This document shows positions 21,155 to 32,615 of a stretch of 64,000 bases of DNA, piece by piece (within the stretch, counting starts at the first letter, position 1; each line of letters starts with the position of its first letter). The notes beneath the pieces are model-generated. The model was not told the DNA's origin. It searched no databases and saw only the letters and a list, made by a program, of their open reading frames with translations. The stretch spans positions 310,001-374,000 of the forward strand of contig JANFAH010000012.1 in assembly GCA_024663395.1 (NCBI GenBank), read 5' to 3'. The stretch comes from Pisolithus tinctorius. Lineage: Eukaryota > Basidiomycota > Agaricomycetes > Boletales > Pisolithaceae. Position numbers and translations under genes: made by a program.

Positions 21155-22267
21155 TTGCGACCCACTCGTGAAGAATCGTCATCTGACGAGGAACAGGAGA
21201 GCACTGTCACAGACACCTCCTCCAACAAACCCGAACAACCAGATAGAGGCTTTACCTCTGGAATCCTCTCCAACCTTTTCACTCAATCCCTTGCTTCGCT
21301 AGGTACCCCTATCCCACCGGTACCCACCCCACTTCCTACACCTCTGACCCCACCACAGAACATGATGTCTGGTTCATCGTTGAAGGGAGCGACTGCTGTC
21401 ACTGGAGTCAAACCCACTGAATTGAAGATTGGTTCTCCCTCTGATTTTGATGGAGACCAGAAGAACGCCATGAGCTGGCTGTACTCTGTACAGACATACC
21501 TCTTGGTAAATGAAGAACTATATGATACTGACACCAAAAAGGTGGTCTATGCGCTATCATACATGAAGAAAGGCGTTGCTCACTCCTGGGCTGCCACCTT
21601 CCAAAAGGTCACTCTAGAGAAAACGCACCCCAGTTTCGGAACCTTTACTGACTTTGTAAAAAGTTTTAAAGAATCATTCACCTCCGCCGACACTGCAGGT
21701 ACCGCTATTGCCAAATTGCATACCCTGAAACAGAAAGATTCGGTGGAACAGTATATCACTGACTTCCGAACTGCTGCAGCTGACTCAACCATCATGGAAG
21801 ACATTGCCTTGATCGAGTTCTTCTCCCAAGGACTCAAACCTTTCATTGTGAACAGGATACACATGATGGAAACCACCCCCACCAAGATTACCAAGTGGTA
21901 CACCCAAGTGCAAAAGTTCGATGCTAAATGGAGGAAAGTAAACGAAACCTCAGGAAGAAAGGAAAAGAAAACATTCCATCCCAGGAACAATTTTGCTGAA
22001 GAAAAAGACCCAAACGCCATGGACGTGGATGGAGTAAGACTCTCCAAAGAAGAACGAGACCGTCATGTCAAAGAAGGAAGATGTTTCGGTTGCGGAAACA
22101 AAGGACACCTCTCTCGAGAAAGTCCAGACAAGGGGAAGACTCCCCAAAAGAAAGTAAAGAAAATCCACAAAATTGTGGAAGTAGAAGAAAGCGATGATGA
22201 AGAAAAAGTTGCTGGTCTGTCTATCGCTCTAGTTAACATCGCTAGAGCCCTTGGAAAGGATTTTTGA
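21155..22267 (+). CDS. gag: A-plus Gag
   Basis: A 370-residue structural protein of the virus-like particle, full length and collinear with A-minus Gag (370). It has a Pro/Ser-rich N-terminus, then a retrotransposon-gag core (WLYSVQTYLLVNEELYDTD, VEQYITDFRTAAADSTIMED, FFSQGLKPFIVNRIHM). The zinc knuckle near residues 310-323 reads CFGCGNKGHLSRES: the final Cys of C-x2-C-x4-H-x4-C is Ser here but Cys in A-minus, so nucleic-acid binding is probably impaired. It ends four bases past the first codon of the pol frame. Confidence 0.88.
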   Translation: MRPTREESSSDEEQESTVTDTSSNKPEQPDRGFTSGILSNLFTQSLASLGTPIPPVPTPLPTPLTPPQNMMSGSSLKGATAVTGVKPTELKIGSPSDFDGDQKNAMSWLYSVQTYLLVNEELYDTDTKKVVYALSYMKKGVAHSWAATFQKVTLEKTHPSFGTFTDFVKSFKESFTSADTAGTAIAKLHTLKQKDSVEQYITDFRTAAADSTIMEDIALIEFFSQGLKPFIVNRIHMMETTPTKITKWYTQVQKFDAKWRKVNETSGRKEKKTFHPRNNFAEEKDPNAMDVDGVRLSKEERDRHVKEGRCFGCGNKGHLSRESPDKGKTPQKKVKKIHKIVEVEESDDEEKVAGLSIALVNIARALGKDF

Positions 22268-25200
22268 AGGGGAACTCTGCATTGATGCCAGATGTTCCCA
22301 AAACTAAGGACAGTCTAGTTTCTGTTGCACCTGTACTTGTAACGTCTACACCAGAACGTACTATGCAGATTCCTGTTTCCCTCTATGCATCAGAAGCTAC
22401 CCTGAAAGTCGTCAACACTACTGCTCTGGTTGACTCCGGAGCAGAAATTTCTTGCATCGACTGGGGCTTTGTATGAAAACACCGAATCCCCACTCAATGC
22501 CTCGCCGAACCTATCCTTGCCAAAAATGCCGATGGAACCCAAAATTCTAAAGGAAAAATATTGTTTTCTGCCACTCTTTACTTCAAGATTAAAGGACTCG
22601 TCCACCAGTCCTTTTTTCATGTCATCAATTGTGGAATGGAAAACATCATTTTGGGTCTCCCCTGGCTCCAAGAAAACAACCCTGTCGTGGACTGGAGGAT
22701 GGGCATGTTATCTATCGACGAGAAAACTGATAGATCAAAGGAATTAAGATGCAACATCTCTTCCATTGCCATCAAAGAACCAACTGTGAACCTTGTGTCC
22801 CCTGCTGAAAAGAAAGGGATAAACAAGTTCATGGATTACGAAGAACCAGAAGACGAGACCATCCAAGCACACTTCGTGATGTCGGTTGGAAAACTTGTTG
22901 AAGAAGCCAAGAAGGTTAACCCCAACAACAGCCTTCTCTGAAAAATCACCACGGCTATGGAACTAGCCCAAGAAGAACACAAGAAGAAACCGAAGGCTGT
23001 CCTCCCTGAAGAGTACGAGGACTTCGCCTTGGTTTTCGAGAAACCAACCGATGGGATTTTACCTCCATCACAACCATATGATCATGCCATAAACCTTGTA
23101 GAGGACTTTGTCCCCAAGGTGGCCAAAGCTTACCCACTCTCTCCTTTTGAACGGGAGTCTGCGGAGAAATTTATTGAAGAAAACCTTCGAGAAGGAAAGA
23201 TTTGCCCCTCGAAGTCTCCCCAAGCCGCCCCCTTCTTCTTCATAGGAAAGAAGGATGGCTCCTTATGCCCCTGCCAAGACTACAGGTATCTAAACAAGAA
23301 TATGGTGAAGGACGCATATCCCCTTCCCCTCATTTCGGACCTTGTAGACAGGCTAAAAGGAGCCTCGATCTTCACAAAAATGGATGTCAGATCTGGCTAC
23401 AACAATGTTCGAATCAAAGAAGGAGATCAGTGGAAAGCCATGTTCATCACGCATAAAGGTCTCTTCGAGCCAACCGTTATGTTCTTCGGACTGTGCAATT
23501 CCCCCGCCACCTTCCAACGATTCATGAACGACTCTTTCAGAGACATGATCGCTGAAGGATGGCTAGTCATCTATATGGATGACCTCCTCATTTTCTCTAC
23601 CGACCCTGAAGAACATCAACAAAGAACCTGCCACGTCCTTGAAAGGATGAGAGAACTCTCCCTCCCTCTAAAATTGGAAAAATGTCACTTTAATCTCGCT
23701 GAGGTGGAATATCTTGGCATGATTATCAAAGAAAACACCATCGCCATGGATCCCGTCAAAGTCCAAGGCATTGCCGAATGGCCTGTCCCAAAAAAGGTCA
23801 AGGACATATGATCCTTTTTGGGATTCGCAAATTTCTATAGGAGATTCGTCCCCTATTACTCCAATATCACCTGACCCCTCATCGACCTGACCAAGAAAAC
23901 AGTCGCTTGGGAATGGTCAAAGAAGTGCCAGACTGCCTTCGAGCTTCTAAAAAGAATATTCGTGGCACAACCAACCCTCTGAATGCCTGACGTTTCTAGA
24001 CCATTTGCAATCTCTACCGACACATCCAAGTATGCAACAGGAGGTATTCTCCTCCAGGAAGACTCAAATGGTCAATGGCAACCTTGTGCCTTCATCTCTC
24101 AGTCATTCAATCCAGCAGAAAGAAACTACGACATCTTTGACAGAGAGTTACTAGGAGTTATAAGAGGCTTGAAAACCTGGAGACACTATCTTCATGGATC
24201 TCCTTTTCCTGTCAAAGTCTTCACAGATCACAAGAATCTGATGTACTTCAAGTCCCCTCAAAACTTGAATCATTGCCAGGCCCACTGGCTCCTCAACCTC
24301 GCAGACTTTGATCTGCAGTTGGAACACATCCCAGGCAAAGACCTGGCCGCACCTGATGCGCTCTCCCACCGACCCGACCACATCCCCGACAATGACGAAG
24401 ACAACAAAGGAGTCACCCTCCTCCTGCAAACCTTGTTTGTCAATCTCATTGACACGGACCTCACCCGGAAGGTTGGATTGTCCTCTGAAAAGGACCCTGT
24501 TGTCCAAATGGCACTCTGGGCCATAGAAAATGTCGGTATGCCACTCCCGTTTAAGTCTCACCTCTCTGACTGGAAGTTCGACAACAGCATACTACTTTAC
24601 AAAGATTGGGTGTATATCCCCGATGACTCTGCCCTCCAACGGACTGTCGTGTCCAGTCACCATGATCATCCTTCTGCAGGACACCCTGGTGTCCTAAAAA
24701 CCCGACAACTCGTTTCATCCAAGTTCTGGTGGCCTGGCCTTGCATCTTTCGTCCGAAAGTATGTAGAAGGCTGTGCCACATGCCAGCAAAACAAGGTTAA
24801 CACACATCCAACAACACCACCCCTTACGCCTATCCCCTCCACCTCGACCCACCCTTTTCAACAGATCTCTTGCAATCTAGTCACCGACCTACCTATGTCA
24901 AACGGTTATGATTCCCTTTTGGTCGTGGTAGACCATGGGCTTACAAAGGGGGTAATTTTATCACCCACTAAGAAAACTGCCTCCGCTGCTGACATCGCAG
25001 CACTGTTTTTCAAGAAAGTCTACTCCTGTTTCGGGTTGTATGACAAGATTATATCTGATCGAGGCCCTCAGTTCGCCTCTGCCTTTGCAAAAGAGCTCGC
25101 TTCCCTTCTGGGATACTCCCTTGCCCTGTCAACAGCATATCACCCACAGACCGATGGAGAAACAGAACACGTAAACCAAGAAGTGGAAACCTATCTCCAC

Positions 25201-26970
25201 ATCTTTTGCCAAAACGATCCCACCTCGTGGGTGAATAACCTACCAATGGCTGAATTTGCACACAACCACCGCCCACACTCCGTCACTCATCAATCCCCGT
25301 TCTACCTCATGTACAGATATGAACCAAAACCCCTTCCGTCCTTGATCACGGAAACCCACCTTCCTGCTGCTGAATCTAGACTCGAAGAACTCTGAAAAGC
25401 TAGAGGGGAAGCCCTTGCAGCCCATGATCTAGCCAGAAAAACTATGAAAGACCGCTCATCACAACCCTTCATCCCGTTCCAGAAAGGTGATAAGGTTTGG
25501 CTAGAAGCACGAAATTTGAAATGTTCCTATGAGAATAGGAAGCTCGCACCCAAACAAGAAGGACCCTTCACAATCTCCAACGTCCTATCTCCAATTACGT
25601 ATCACCTTACGATCCCCACATGATGGAAGATCCATAACATCTTCCATGCTTCCCTCTTATCACCCTATCGTGAAAATGACGTTCATGGACCGAACTTCCC
25701 GGCTCCACCACCTGATCTAGTCAATGAGGAAGAAGAATACAAAGTTGAGGTGATAGTCGGCCATAAAAGGTCTGGCCACGGACACGCCTTTTTAATCAAA
25801 TGGAAAGGCTATCCTTCATCCGAAAACTCATGGCAGAAAGAGACACACCTAGAACACACAGATGATATTCTCTCCGCCTATAAGAAACACTTCCCAAAAG
25901 ACTTCCCCCCTCAGAAACAACCCACTCGACAGTCCACTCATACTGTCAGAAATATCACTATTGAAATGCCCCCTCGTCACCACACCTATCCCCGCGAACC
26001 CTCTCGCCGTCACACTCTGTTTGCTCGATGACAACGTCAGCCTGCCAGCGATCAGATGATCGCTTCATACCGACTCTTCCTTGCTGATCCCACCATCATC
26101 GGCACTGTTTACCACAAAGTGGACAAAGACTCCCCACTAGACCTCGTATATCATGCTACTATCCAAGCCCTTCGGCTTGAGGAACTTTCCCGCTATGTTA
26201 ACCGCCAGAACCCCCTTCTGTCCCCCACTCGTACCATCTTGAATGAAATCACCATCCAACAGATCCCCCTTTTACTTAAACTCTTTGATGTCTTAGGAGG
26301 CGCAGACCTCATCTACAACATCCGATAATACCCTACATTGATCGCTCCCCCTCCTCCTGGGTCTAGAAGGCCCTCAACTGCAACCCTCCCTCCGGTCTCC
26401 TCCGTGTTGTCCTCCCCTCCAGCATCGTCACCGTCGTCGTCCTCCCACTCTTCCCACTCTCTCTGAAGAGCCGATAGACCTCATGCCTGCTGTTTGTCAG
26501 GCTCTAACCCTCATCCCTGCAAGTCCCACGACTCCCCATCTGAAGTAGATCCTGAGACTGCCTTTGGTGTCTCCCATGCAGAACTCGACTACACGTTAAA
26601 CATCGTCGAAACCCTTGCACAGTTGCCACCGACCCCTGTGCTGAATGCCATGACAGAGTTCAATAGACCTCTTACTCCATCTGATCCACGCTATCGTCAA
26701 GCGTGTTACGTCTGCCGCTGTCTTGGCCACATCCACATCAACTGTGGACTGTATGAATGTCCCCTTTGTCATGCCACTCGTCCTGGGCATACTCAAGCCC
26801 AGTGTCCTTCCATACGCCCTCGTCGTCCTTTACAGGACAGAATAGCTACCCCCACCCTGGTAGATGATCATACCCTCGTCGGGAGCGAGGATAATGACTT
26901 ATATGACAATGGTTTTGATTTTGACAACTCCGCCATCAGTAACATGACTGGAGAACCTTACAGAGAGTAG
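22264..26970 (+). pseudogene. pol: A-plus Pol (protease, RT, RNase H, integrase, chromodomain, zinc tail), broken by stops
   Basis: All fragments lie in one frame, -1 relative to gag. In order: protease LVDSGAEISCIDW; RT with [36 protein letters not shown] and the catalytic [11 protein letters not shown]; RNase H FAISTDTSKYATGG; integrase zinc region HHDHPSAGHPGVL and CATC, core ISDRGPQFAS and HPQTDGETE; then the chromodomain FLIKWKGYPSSENSWQKE and the C-terminal zinc tail CYVCRCLGHIHINCGLYECP. About ten stops occur, nearly all TGA where A-minus has Arg (for example KDI-stop-SFLGF, TL-stop-MPD, PT-stop-WKIHN), plus one TAA at a Gln codon. Not translatable as full Pol. Confidence 0.88.
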
Positions 26971-27007
26971 TTGAAGTCGGGGACTTCAATGCTTAGAGAG
27001 GGGGTAA

Positions 27008-27459
27008 TGTTATGTTTCACCCCTAACTTTTCCTCTTCCGTTGTACGTTTACTTTACTTTTGATCCGTTGGACTCAGTTTCCTTTTAGAGCTGTCTTCTC
27101 TCTGATCCGATGGCTCTCTATTTCCACCACTGGCGTTACTAGCTCATTACATGCTTAGGACATGTGTCGTCATTGTTCAACCAATGGTGTAGTTACCTCG
27201 GGTACATGAGGACGCCTCATGGTCCTCTTCTTGTAGTATTTAGACTGCCGGCTCAAGTCCTGGAAACCCAGACTTGAGCTGCTCAATTGTATGCAGCGTT
27301 CTCAGAACTTCGCCCTCAGTATCCCTAACCAGGATCACTCTTACCGGTGTTGCCACAAATCCTCTGTTGTTTACAGAGGTTACTGCAGCCATTGCTCAGT
27401 AAGAAACCTTAGTCTGCGTTTGAGCTCTCCCTACGTCTTGACTTCAGTCGAGTGTAACA
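27008..27459 (+). repeat. 3' LTR of A-plus
   Basis: 452 bp, preceded by AGAGAGGGGGTAA as polypurine tract. Differs from the 5' LTR almost only at CpG sites: one copy has TG where the other has CA or CG. Confidence 0.9.
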
Positions 27460-27464
27460 AAAGT

Positions 27465-30355
27465 GAAGTGAAGACACATATCAAGGGCCTTTCCTAAAGA
27501 GCGGAAGAAGTGTGAGACAAACTCAGGACCTCTGTCGGAGGTGACATTAGCTGGAACTCCGTGCTTGGAGAAGACATGGGTAAGAAAGAGCTTAGCGAGT
27601 TTGGCGGAGGTGATGGAGTCGTGGGTGGGGATGAACACCGCTTGCTTTGAGAGGTGGTCCACTACCACAAGTATGGTGGAGTAGCCATCGGAGTTGGGGA
27701 GGTGTTCGATGAAGTCCATGGAGATGGAGTTCCAAGGTCTCTCTGGGATGGGGAGTTGCTTCAGTAGACCATAAGGGCAGTGGCGTGGAGTTTTGCTCTG
27801 TCCACAGGCGGTGCAAGACCTGACGTATTCTTTCATGTCGGAGCGGAGGTTGGGCCACACGTAGTCCCTGCGGATGAGTTCTAGGGTGCGGTTTTGCCCG
27901 AAATGGCCTGCTAGAGGGTGGTCATGCTTAAACTGAAGCACTCAAAGGCGGAGGTCATCAATGTCAGGGACAAAGATACGACCATCAAGGTGGAGTAGAC
28001 CGTTGGAGTCCAGGGACCACCGAGGCTTAGTCGGAGTTGGGAGATGGCTGGTGGAGACAGGGTCGGAGGGTAGGGCAGAGATGATGTCGGAGTGCAAGCA
28101 CTCAACATCGAAGACCATGGCGGCGTGGAGTACAGGTGCCATGAGGGTGGTGGTACGGAGGGACGATGCGAGTTGCTCCTGTGTAAACATAGGGTGGAGA
28201 TTGTGAGGATTTACCTGCGCATAGTCCCTATCCCCCCCTTTTGGGTAGACGTCCCAATGTCGCGTAAGTGCGTCGGGTTTGGCTCCAAGGTGGCCAGGTC
28301 GGAAGTGGATGGAAAGGTTGAACTGGGAAAGGTACTCCGACCAGCAGGCCTGTCGACGAGTGAGAACCTTAGAGGTGGAAAAATACTCAAGGTTTTTGTG
28401 GTCTGTCACCACATCGACAGGTAAGGTGGAGCCTTCTAAGTAATGCTGCCAATGGCAGAAGGCCTCGAAGATAGCCAACAGCTCCTTGTTGTAGGTATCA
28501 TAATTGAGTTCTGGCATGGTCATGGTGCGAGAGTAGAAAGCGACTGGGCGGAGTTCACCATCGGAGCAGGTGATCGACAAAATGCCAGCAATGGCATAGT
28601 CGGAGGTGTCAGTTTCCACTGTAAGCGGAGTGTCAGGGACCCAATGAGTGAGAATAGGAGCGGAGCTGAAGGCATCCTTCAGGCGGAGGAAAGCAGAGCG
28701 GCACTCCTTGGAAAAGTTCCAAGGAGCACCCTTTTGCGTGAGGTGAGTGGAATGACGATGTCGGAGTAGTTATTAATGAATCGTCTATAGAAATTTGTGA
28801 AACCAAGGAAAGACTGGATGTCTCGCACCTTCTGCGGCTCAGGCCAGTCGCAGACTGCCTGAACCTTCTCAGTGGACATGGTGAGACCGGAGGGAGAAAG
28901 AACATAACCAAGGTACTCGACGGAGTCGGAGTGAAACTCGCACTTCTCTGGCTTGGCATAAAGACCATGCTTTCAAAGGCAGTGGAGTACCTCTTTTATG
29001 TGTTCATGATGCGACTCCATGTCCTGTGAATAGATTAGGATGTCATTGAGGTATACCACGACACAGACATCGAGCATGTCTGCAAAGATGCTATTGACGA
29101 ATCGCTGGAAAGCTGCAGGCATGTTAGTCAGACCGAATGGCATCACCCACCACTTGTAAGAACCATAACAAGTGCAGAAAGCCATTTTCCACTCATCCCC
29201 GTCCGCTATGTGGACTAGATGATAGGCATGGCAGAGATCGATCTTGGTGTAGACTTTAGCATGGCTTGGAGAGTCGAGTAGGTCAGAGATGAGCAGCAGT
29301 GGATAGTGATCTTTTTTCGTGATTTTGTTGAGTCCTCGATAGTCTACACAGAGGCAGAGTGAACCGTCCTTCTTTTTCACAAAGAGGACAGGGGCACCGT
29401 GAGTGGAGATGGACTGCTTGATGAAACTGTAGCCAAGATGCTCGTCAATGAAGGTGCGGAGAGCCTCAAGCTCTGGCAGAGAAAGAGAGTAGATTGTACC
29501 GATGGGTGGGGAAGCTCCTTCCTCGAGGTTGATCTTGAGGTCGAACGAGCGGTGTGGCGGAAGTTCAGTGGCCTTGTCTTTACTAAAGACATTGGCAAAC
29601 TCATGATACTCAGAAGGAACCGAGGAGAGGTCAGGAGGCAGAGATGAAGTGGAGGACACATGAAGCTTCACATCATCAGCAGAGAGCTGTAAGCAGAACT
29701 GTCTAGAGCCAGGGAGAGCACAGGCTCTGACATATGCAGCAGCATTGATGAGTGAGACGAGCGGAGCGGAGTGTGGCGAGTCTGTCAGAGGTGCAGTCAG
29801 AGCTGCAAACGGAGCAGAGGGTGTCAGATCCAGAGCGGAGGTCGCAGCAGAAGATGCTGAAGGCACCTGGGGTGTCGGCATTCCCTGTAGCAATGGTTTG
29901 AACAATATACTGCCCAGTACCCAGTCAATCGACGGATTGAAGCGGGTGAGCCAGTTGTGTCCTAATACCAGCGAACATGAAGAATCCAACAGAGTAACAT
30001 AAAATGAAACAGAGTTGACATCACCGGAAGGAAAGCGGAGGGAAAGATCTACCTCTTGGGAAATGACAGCATTTGTACTACCATCAAACAAGCGGAGCGG
30101 AATTGGCAGAGAGATGGAGGAAACAGGAATGGCATATTTTTTGATTACAGACAGGTCTACGAAGCAATGAGAAGAACCAGAATCGATCAATGCAGAGAAA
30201 GTATCAACAGAATAATCCGGAAGAGTTACAGACGGAAGTAAAGAATTGGGACTAGAAAGAGCGGATGTGTTGAGTTGGATGTCCAGTTGTGCACAGTTGG
30301 GATCAACGCTTCCTCCAGGTTGTGCGAGCTCCCTGGAGGAGCAGACTAATTTTTT
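27465..30355 (-). pseudogene. pol: B-young Pol: protease, RT, RNase H and N-terminal integrase
   Basis: The pol frame opens at the slippery site upstream of 30,346. Protease LIDSGSSHCFVDL; RT with [40 protein letters not shown] and VVYLNDILIYS, where the second catalytic Asp of YxDD is Asn; a connection motif [19 protein letters not shown]; RNase H (ETDTSDYAIAGIL, DHKNLEYFSTSKVL); integrase zinc region FKHDHPLAGHFGQN and CTACGQSK; core ISMDFIEHLP and VTSDRGPEFVSHFF. Stops at 28,973 and 27,942 are TGA where Arg is expected. A 4-nt deletion relative to B-old near 28,745 shifts the frame. It ends where A-plus is inserted. Confidence 0.85.
30346..30355 (-). promoter_or_regulatory. Candidate -1 frameshift site between B-young gag and pol
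   Basis: The last gag codons read CCA AAA AAT TAG. The heptamer A_AAA_AAT (30349-30355) fits the X_XXY_YYZ slippery pattern directly before the gag stop (30346-30348). A -1 slip gives AAA AAA TTA GTC, which is exactly the frame that runs into protease. B-old has GAC AAT TAG here, so its site has decayed. A downstream stimulatory structure was not examined. Confidence 0.6.
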
Positions 30356-31629
30356 GGCTCTGCCTTCTCCTCAGTCGGAGTAGGTGGAGTTCCAGCCGTA
30401 GCTGCACGGGCTTTGGCTGCGCGAGAGGTGGACTTGGGACAGTCCTTGGCAGAGTGGCCAGCCTCGCCACAGAAGAGGCAGAGGTTGTTTTTCATCCTGC
30501 ACTGGCGCTCAGTGGAGGTGAGTTTGCCATCTTTACCCAGAAGGTGGGCAATATCGGACTTGGGCGCATCAGACTTGGGCAGATCTTTCTGTTTGCCCTT
30601 GCCCTTGGCATTGGACTTTGGAGTGGAGGAGGAGGATGATGTCTTAGGTTTATTGTCGGAGTTGGAAGACTGCAACTTGTCAGAGGCGGACTTGGTGGTG
30701 TGCGAGATCTCTGCTTTGCACTCCCAGTAGCGTGCATCGATGGTCTGAGTGAGTTTGCGGAGTTGTGTGAGGGTAGAAGGTTTTCCAACGCGAGCGATCT
30801 TGTCCTTGATGTGGTCTGGAAGTCCACTATAGAAGCGGTGGCAGAGTGCACCGACACTGTAGTCCTTGACCTGTGAAGCCCAGCAATTGAACTCCATGAC
30901 GTATTTGGTAATTCGAGACCCATCCTTCATGGTGAGGTTCTCAAGTTGTTGGACAGCATCCACTATGGCATCATGTGGACTGAAATTAGTTGTGAGCTCT
31001 TGTAAGAACTCGTGATAGTCATCCATCCAGAGCGGGCGGTCATAGTTGTTGGGGTTTAGTAGATCTGGCTCGAACCAAGCCAGAGCCATACCCTTGAGAT
31101 AAGACTGAGCAAAGGTAACCTTTGCTCTGTCGGAGCGGAATGCGCGAGGGCAGTCTTGGAAGTTCAGCTTGCATTGAACGAGGAACTTGTGGAGTTTCTT
31201 AGGGTCAGAGCCATCGAAGGTGTCAGGCTCGTGGACTTTGGTTTTCAGAGTGGAGTCCCCAGTGCGCGAACTAGACCGCACAAGTGCATGGACAGCTCTA
31301 GCAAGAGCTACAAGGGGATCCTCTGGTGGCTCAGCCAGGTCTTCGGGGACATCCCCATCACCGCTGCCCCCACCATTGGGATCACCATCAGGATAGTCAG
31401 GGTCGGGGTCGGGTCCATCATCTCGATTACAAGGAGACGGAGTATGGAAGGTTGTTGGGTGGAGGTCGGAGTGACCAGCTTGCGAAGCACTTTCGCCTTC
31501 AGTGTGAGAGTGGCATCGAGTGGAGAATGATTGGAACTGTTCGACGATGGAAGGGAGTCGACGCAGATTAGCTAGCGCTACAGTGAGGTTCTCAGCGACC
31601 TCTCTCTGGGATTGAGCTCAAGTTCTCAT
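30346..31629 (-). CDS. gag: B-young Gag
   Basis: The continuous open part runs 30346-31281 (311 residues) and extends upstream in frame to an ATG at 31629, with a TGA as fourth codon. The N-terminal part holds an Asp/Pro/Gly-rich stretch (DDGPDPDPDYPDGDPNGGG) and ALARAVHALVRSSSRTGD. The gag core includes VHEPDTFDGSDPKKLHKFLV, YLKGMALAWFEPDLLNPNNY and GLPDHIKDKIA, followed by a Ser/Lys-rich linker and a zinc knuckle CLFCGEAGHSAKDC near the C-terminus. B-old shares the early TGA, so either both lost a CGA codon or the real start is elsewhere. Confidence 0.75.
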
Positions 31630-31677
31630 AACGGTGTAAGTTTTTCGGAAGACAGAAAATGAGACTGTACAAGTGTG

Positions 31678-31688
31678 AGTACGAATAT
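31678..31688 (-). promoter_or_regulatory. Self-primer binding site of B-young
   Basis: On the minus strand, 2 nt after the 5' LTR, the element reads ATATTCGTACT. Its complement AGTACGAATAT occurs in the LTR (17694-17704 on the opposite strand), about 33 nt after TATAAAA, i.e. where transcription should begin. This layout matches Tf1-type self-priming rather than tRNA priming. Confidence 0.6.
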
Positions 31689-31690
31689 AC

Positions 31691-32390
31691 TGTCAAGTCC
31701 GGGCCTACTCCGACCAACTCCGACGCTTAACAAGGTCCAGAGGAGGGTTCAGAAGCAAGTCCGACACAGAAGAACAGAACTCTGACTAGCGGAGTGTCAG
31801 CAGGAACAAAGACCACCAAGACAAAGGCGGAGTGGAGTGAGGGCATTGGGTTTAGCTCGTGTGCTACCCCCTTGCATGATCTCAGCCCTCATATTTCAGA
31901 GGGAGAGTACAGATGGAGAGTCGGAGATAACTCCGACAGACGGAAGACGGAATCAGAGGGAGTAGGAACTAAGTTGATATTCATACTGAAGAACAGCGGA
32001 GTACAGTACATGTTTTTATACTGCTACAGAGGTACAGTAATTGGAATTGGAACTGACATATGGAGACTCATAAATTTTCAAGTAAAACTTCCTGGACGAT
32101 GAATGAAGGGTAGACAGAGGACATAAGAACGGGTAACACAGAACATCCAGAAAAGGAAACAGTCCAGGCGCTGGACCATGCGGAGTACCTGACTGCGAAG
32201 GTAGTCACATGACCCCTCAGAGAATGGACCGCTCGGTCCAGTAGGAGAGCAACACAAGTCCGACAGCAGTCAGAGCGGAGATGGTTTGCAACCAACAGAA
32301 GTTGGGTGGAGTTGGTGCAGAGTGAGCGGATGACCGGTGGAAAAGGTTGCGGAGTGAGCAAAGACTTATGACAAATGCACGGTTATGACA
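31691..32390 (-). repeat. 5' LTR of B-young
   Basis: 700 bp, TGTCAAGTCCGGGCC...GGTTATGACA, followed by target duplication GAAGG. The putative transcript start here reads AGTATGAATAT, one C-to-T change from the primer complement. Confidence 0.88.
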
Positions 32391-32395
32391 GAAGG

Positions 32396-32463
32396 CCTCA
32401 AAGATAGCCAACAGCTCCTTGTCATGGGTATTGTAGTTGAGTTCCAGTGCTGTCATGGTGCAG
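32396..32463 (-). pseudogene. B-old RNase H fragment between B-young and F
   Basis: Minus-strand peptide LNYNTHDKELLAIFEAF, equivalent to ELNYDTYNKELLAIFEAFCH in B-young. It joins 17250-17407 on one side and 39078 on the other once the two inserted elements are removed. Confidence 0.75.
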
Positions 32464-32615
32464 TGGAGTAGTGGTCTCTTGGTCTTCCATTGTACTGTCT
32501 GTCATCATGTCATATCATATGTTCTACTGCTATGTTCATGTCCATGTCTGCCTCTGTCTGACTAAGCCAATGTGGCTGTGTCCTCATCTCCTGTCCCCCT
32601 GGTCCCCCTACTCCA

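Larger units (their letters stand above)
20616..27459 (+). mobile_element. A-plus: Ty3/gypsy chromodomain LTR retrotransposon
   Basis: LTRs 20616-21067 and 27008-27459 (452 bp each, TGTTAC/TGTTAT...TAACA), flanked by AAAGT at 20611-20615 and 27460-27464. It is inserted in B-young integrase. Gag is intact apart from one zinc-knuckle cysteine. Pol is in a single frame with about ten stops. The LTR pair differs at about 19 positions, about 17 of them at CpG sites. The primer site AGCTCAAGTCT starts 2 nt after the 5' LTR, and a GAGAGGGGG tract precedes the 3' LTR. Confidence 0.92.
17408..32390 (-). mobile_element. B-young: Ty3/gypsy chromodomain LTR retrotransposon with antisense extra gene
   Basis: LTRs at 17408-18121 and 31691-32390, flanked by GAAGG on both sides inside B-old RNase H. 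Minus-strand order from the right: self-primer site, gag, slippery site, protease, RT, RNase H, integrase, chromodomain; then, on the plus strand, an extra gene; then a G-rich tract (AAGGGGGGGGCAC on the minus strand) as polypurine primer next to the 3' LTR. The integrase is split by A-plus (20616-27459). CpG is largely retained, so it is much younger than B-old. It carries several TGA stops and a 4-nt deletion near 28,745, so it is not autonomous now. Confidence 0.88.
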
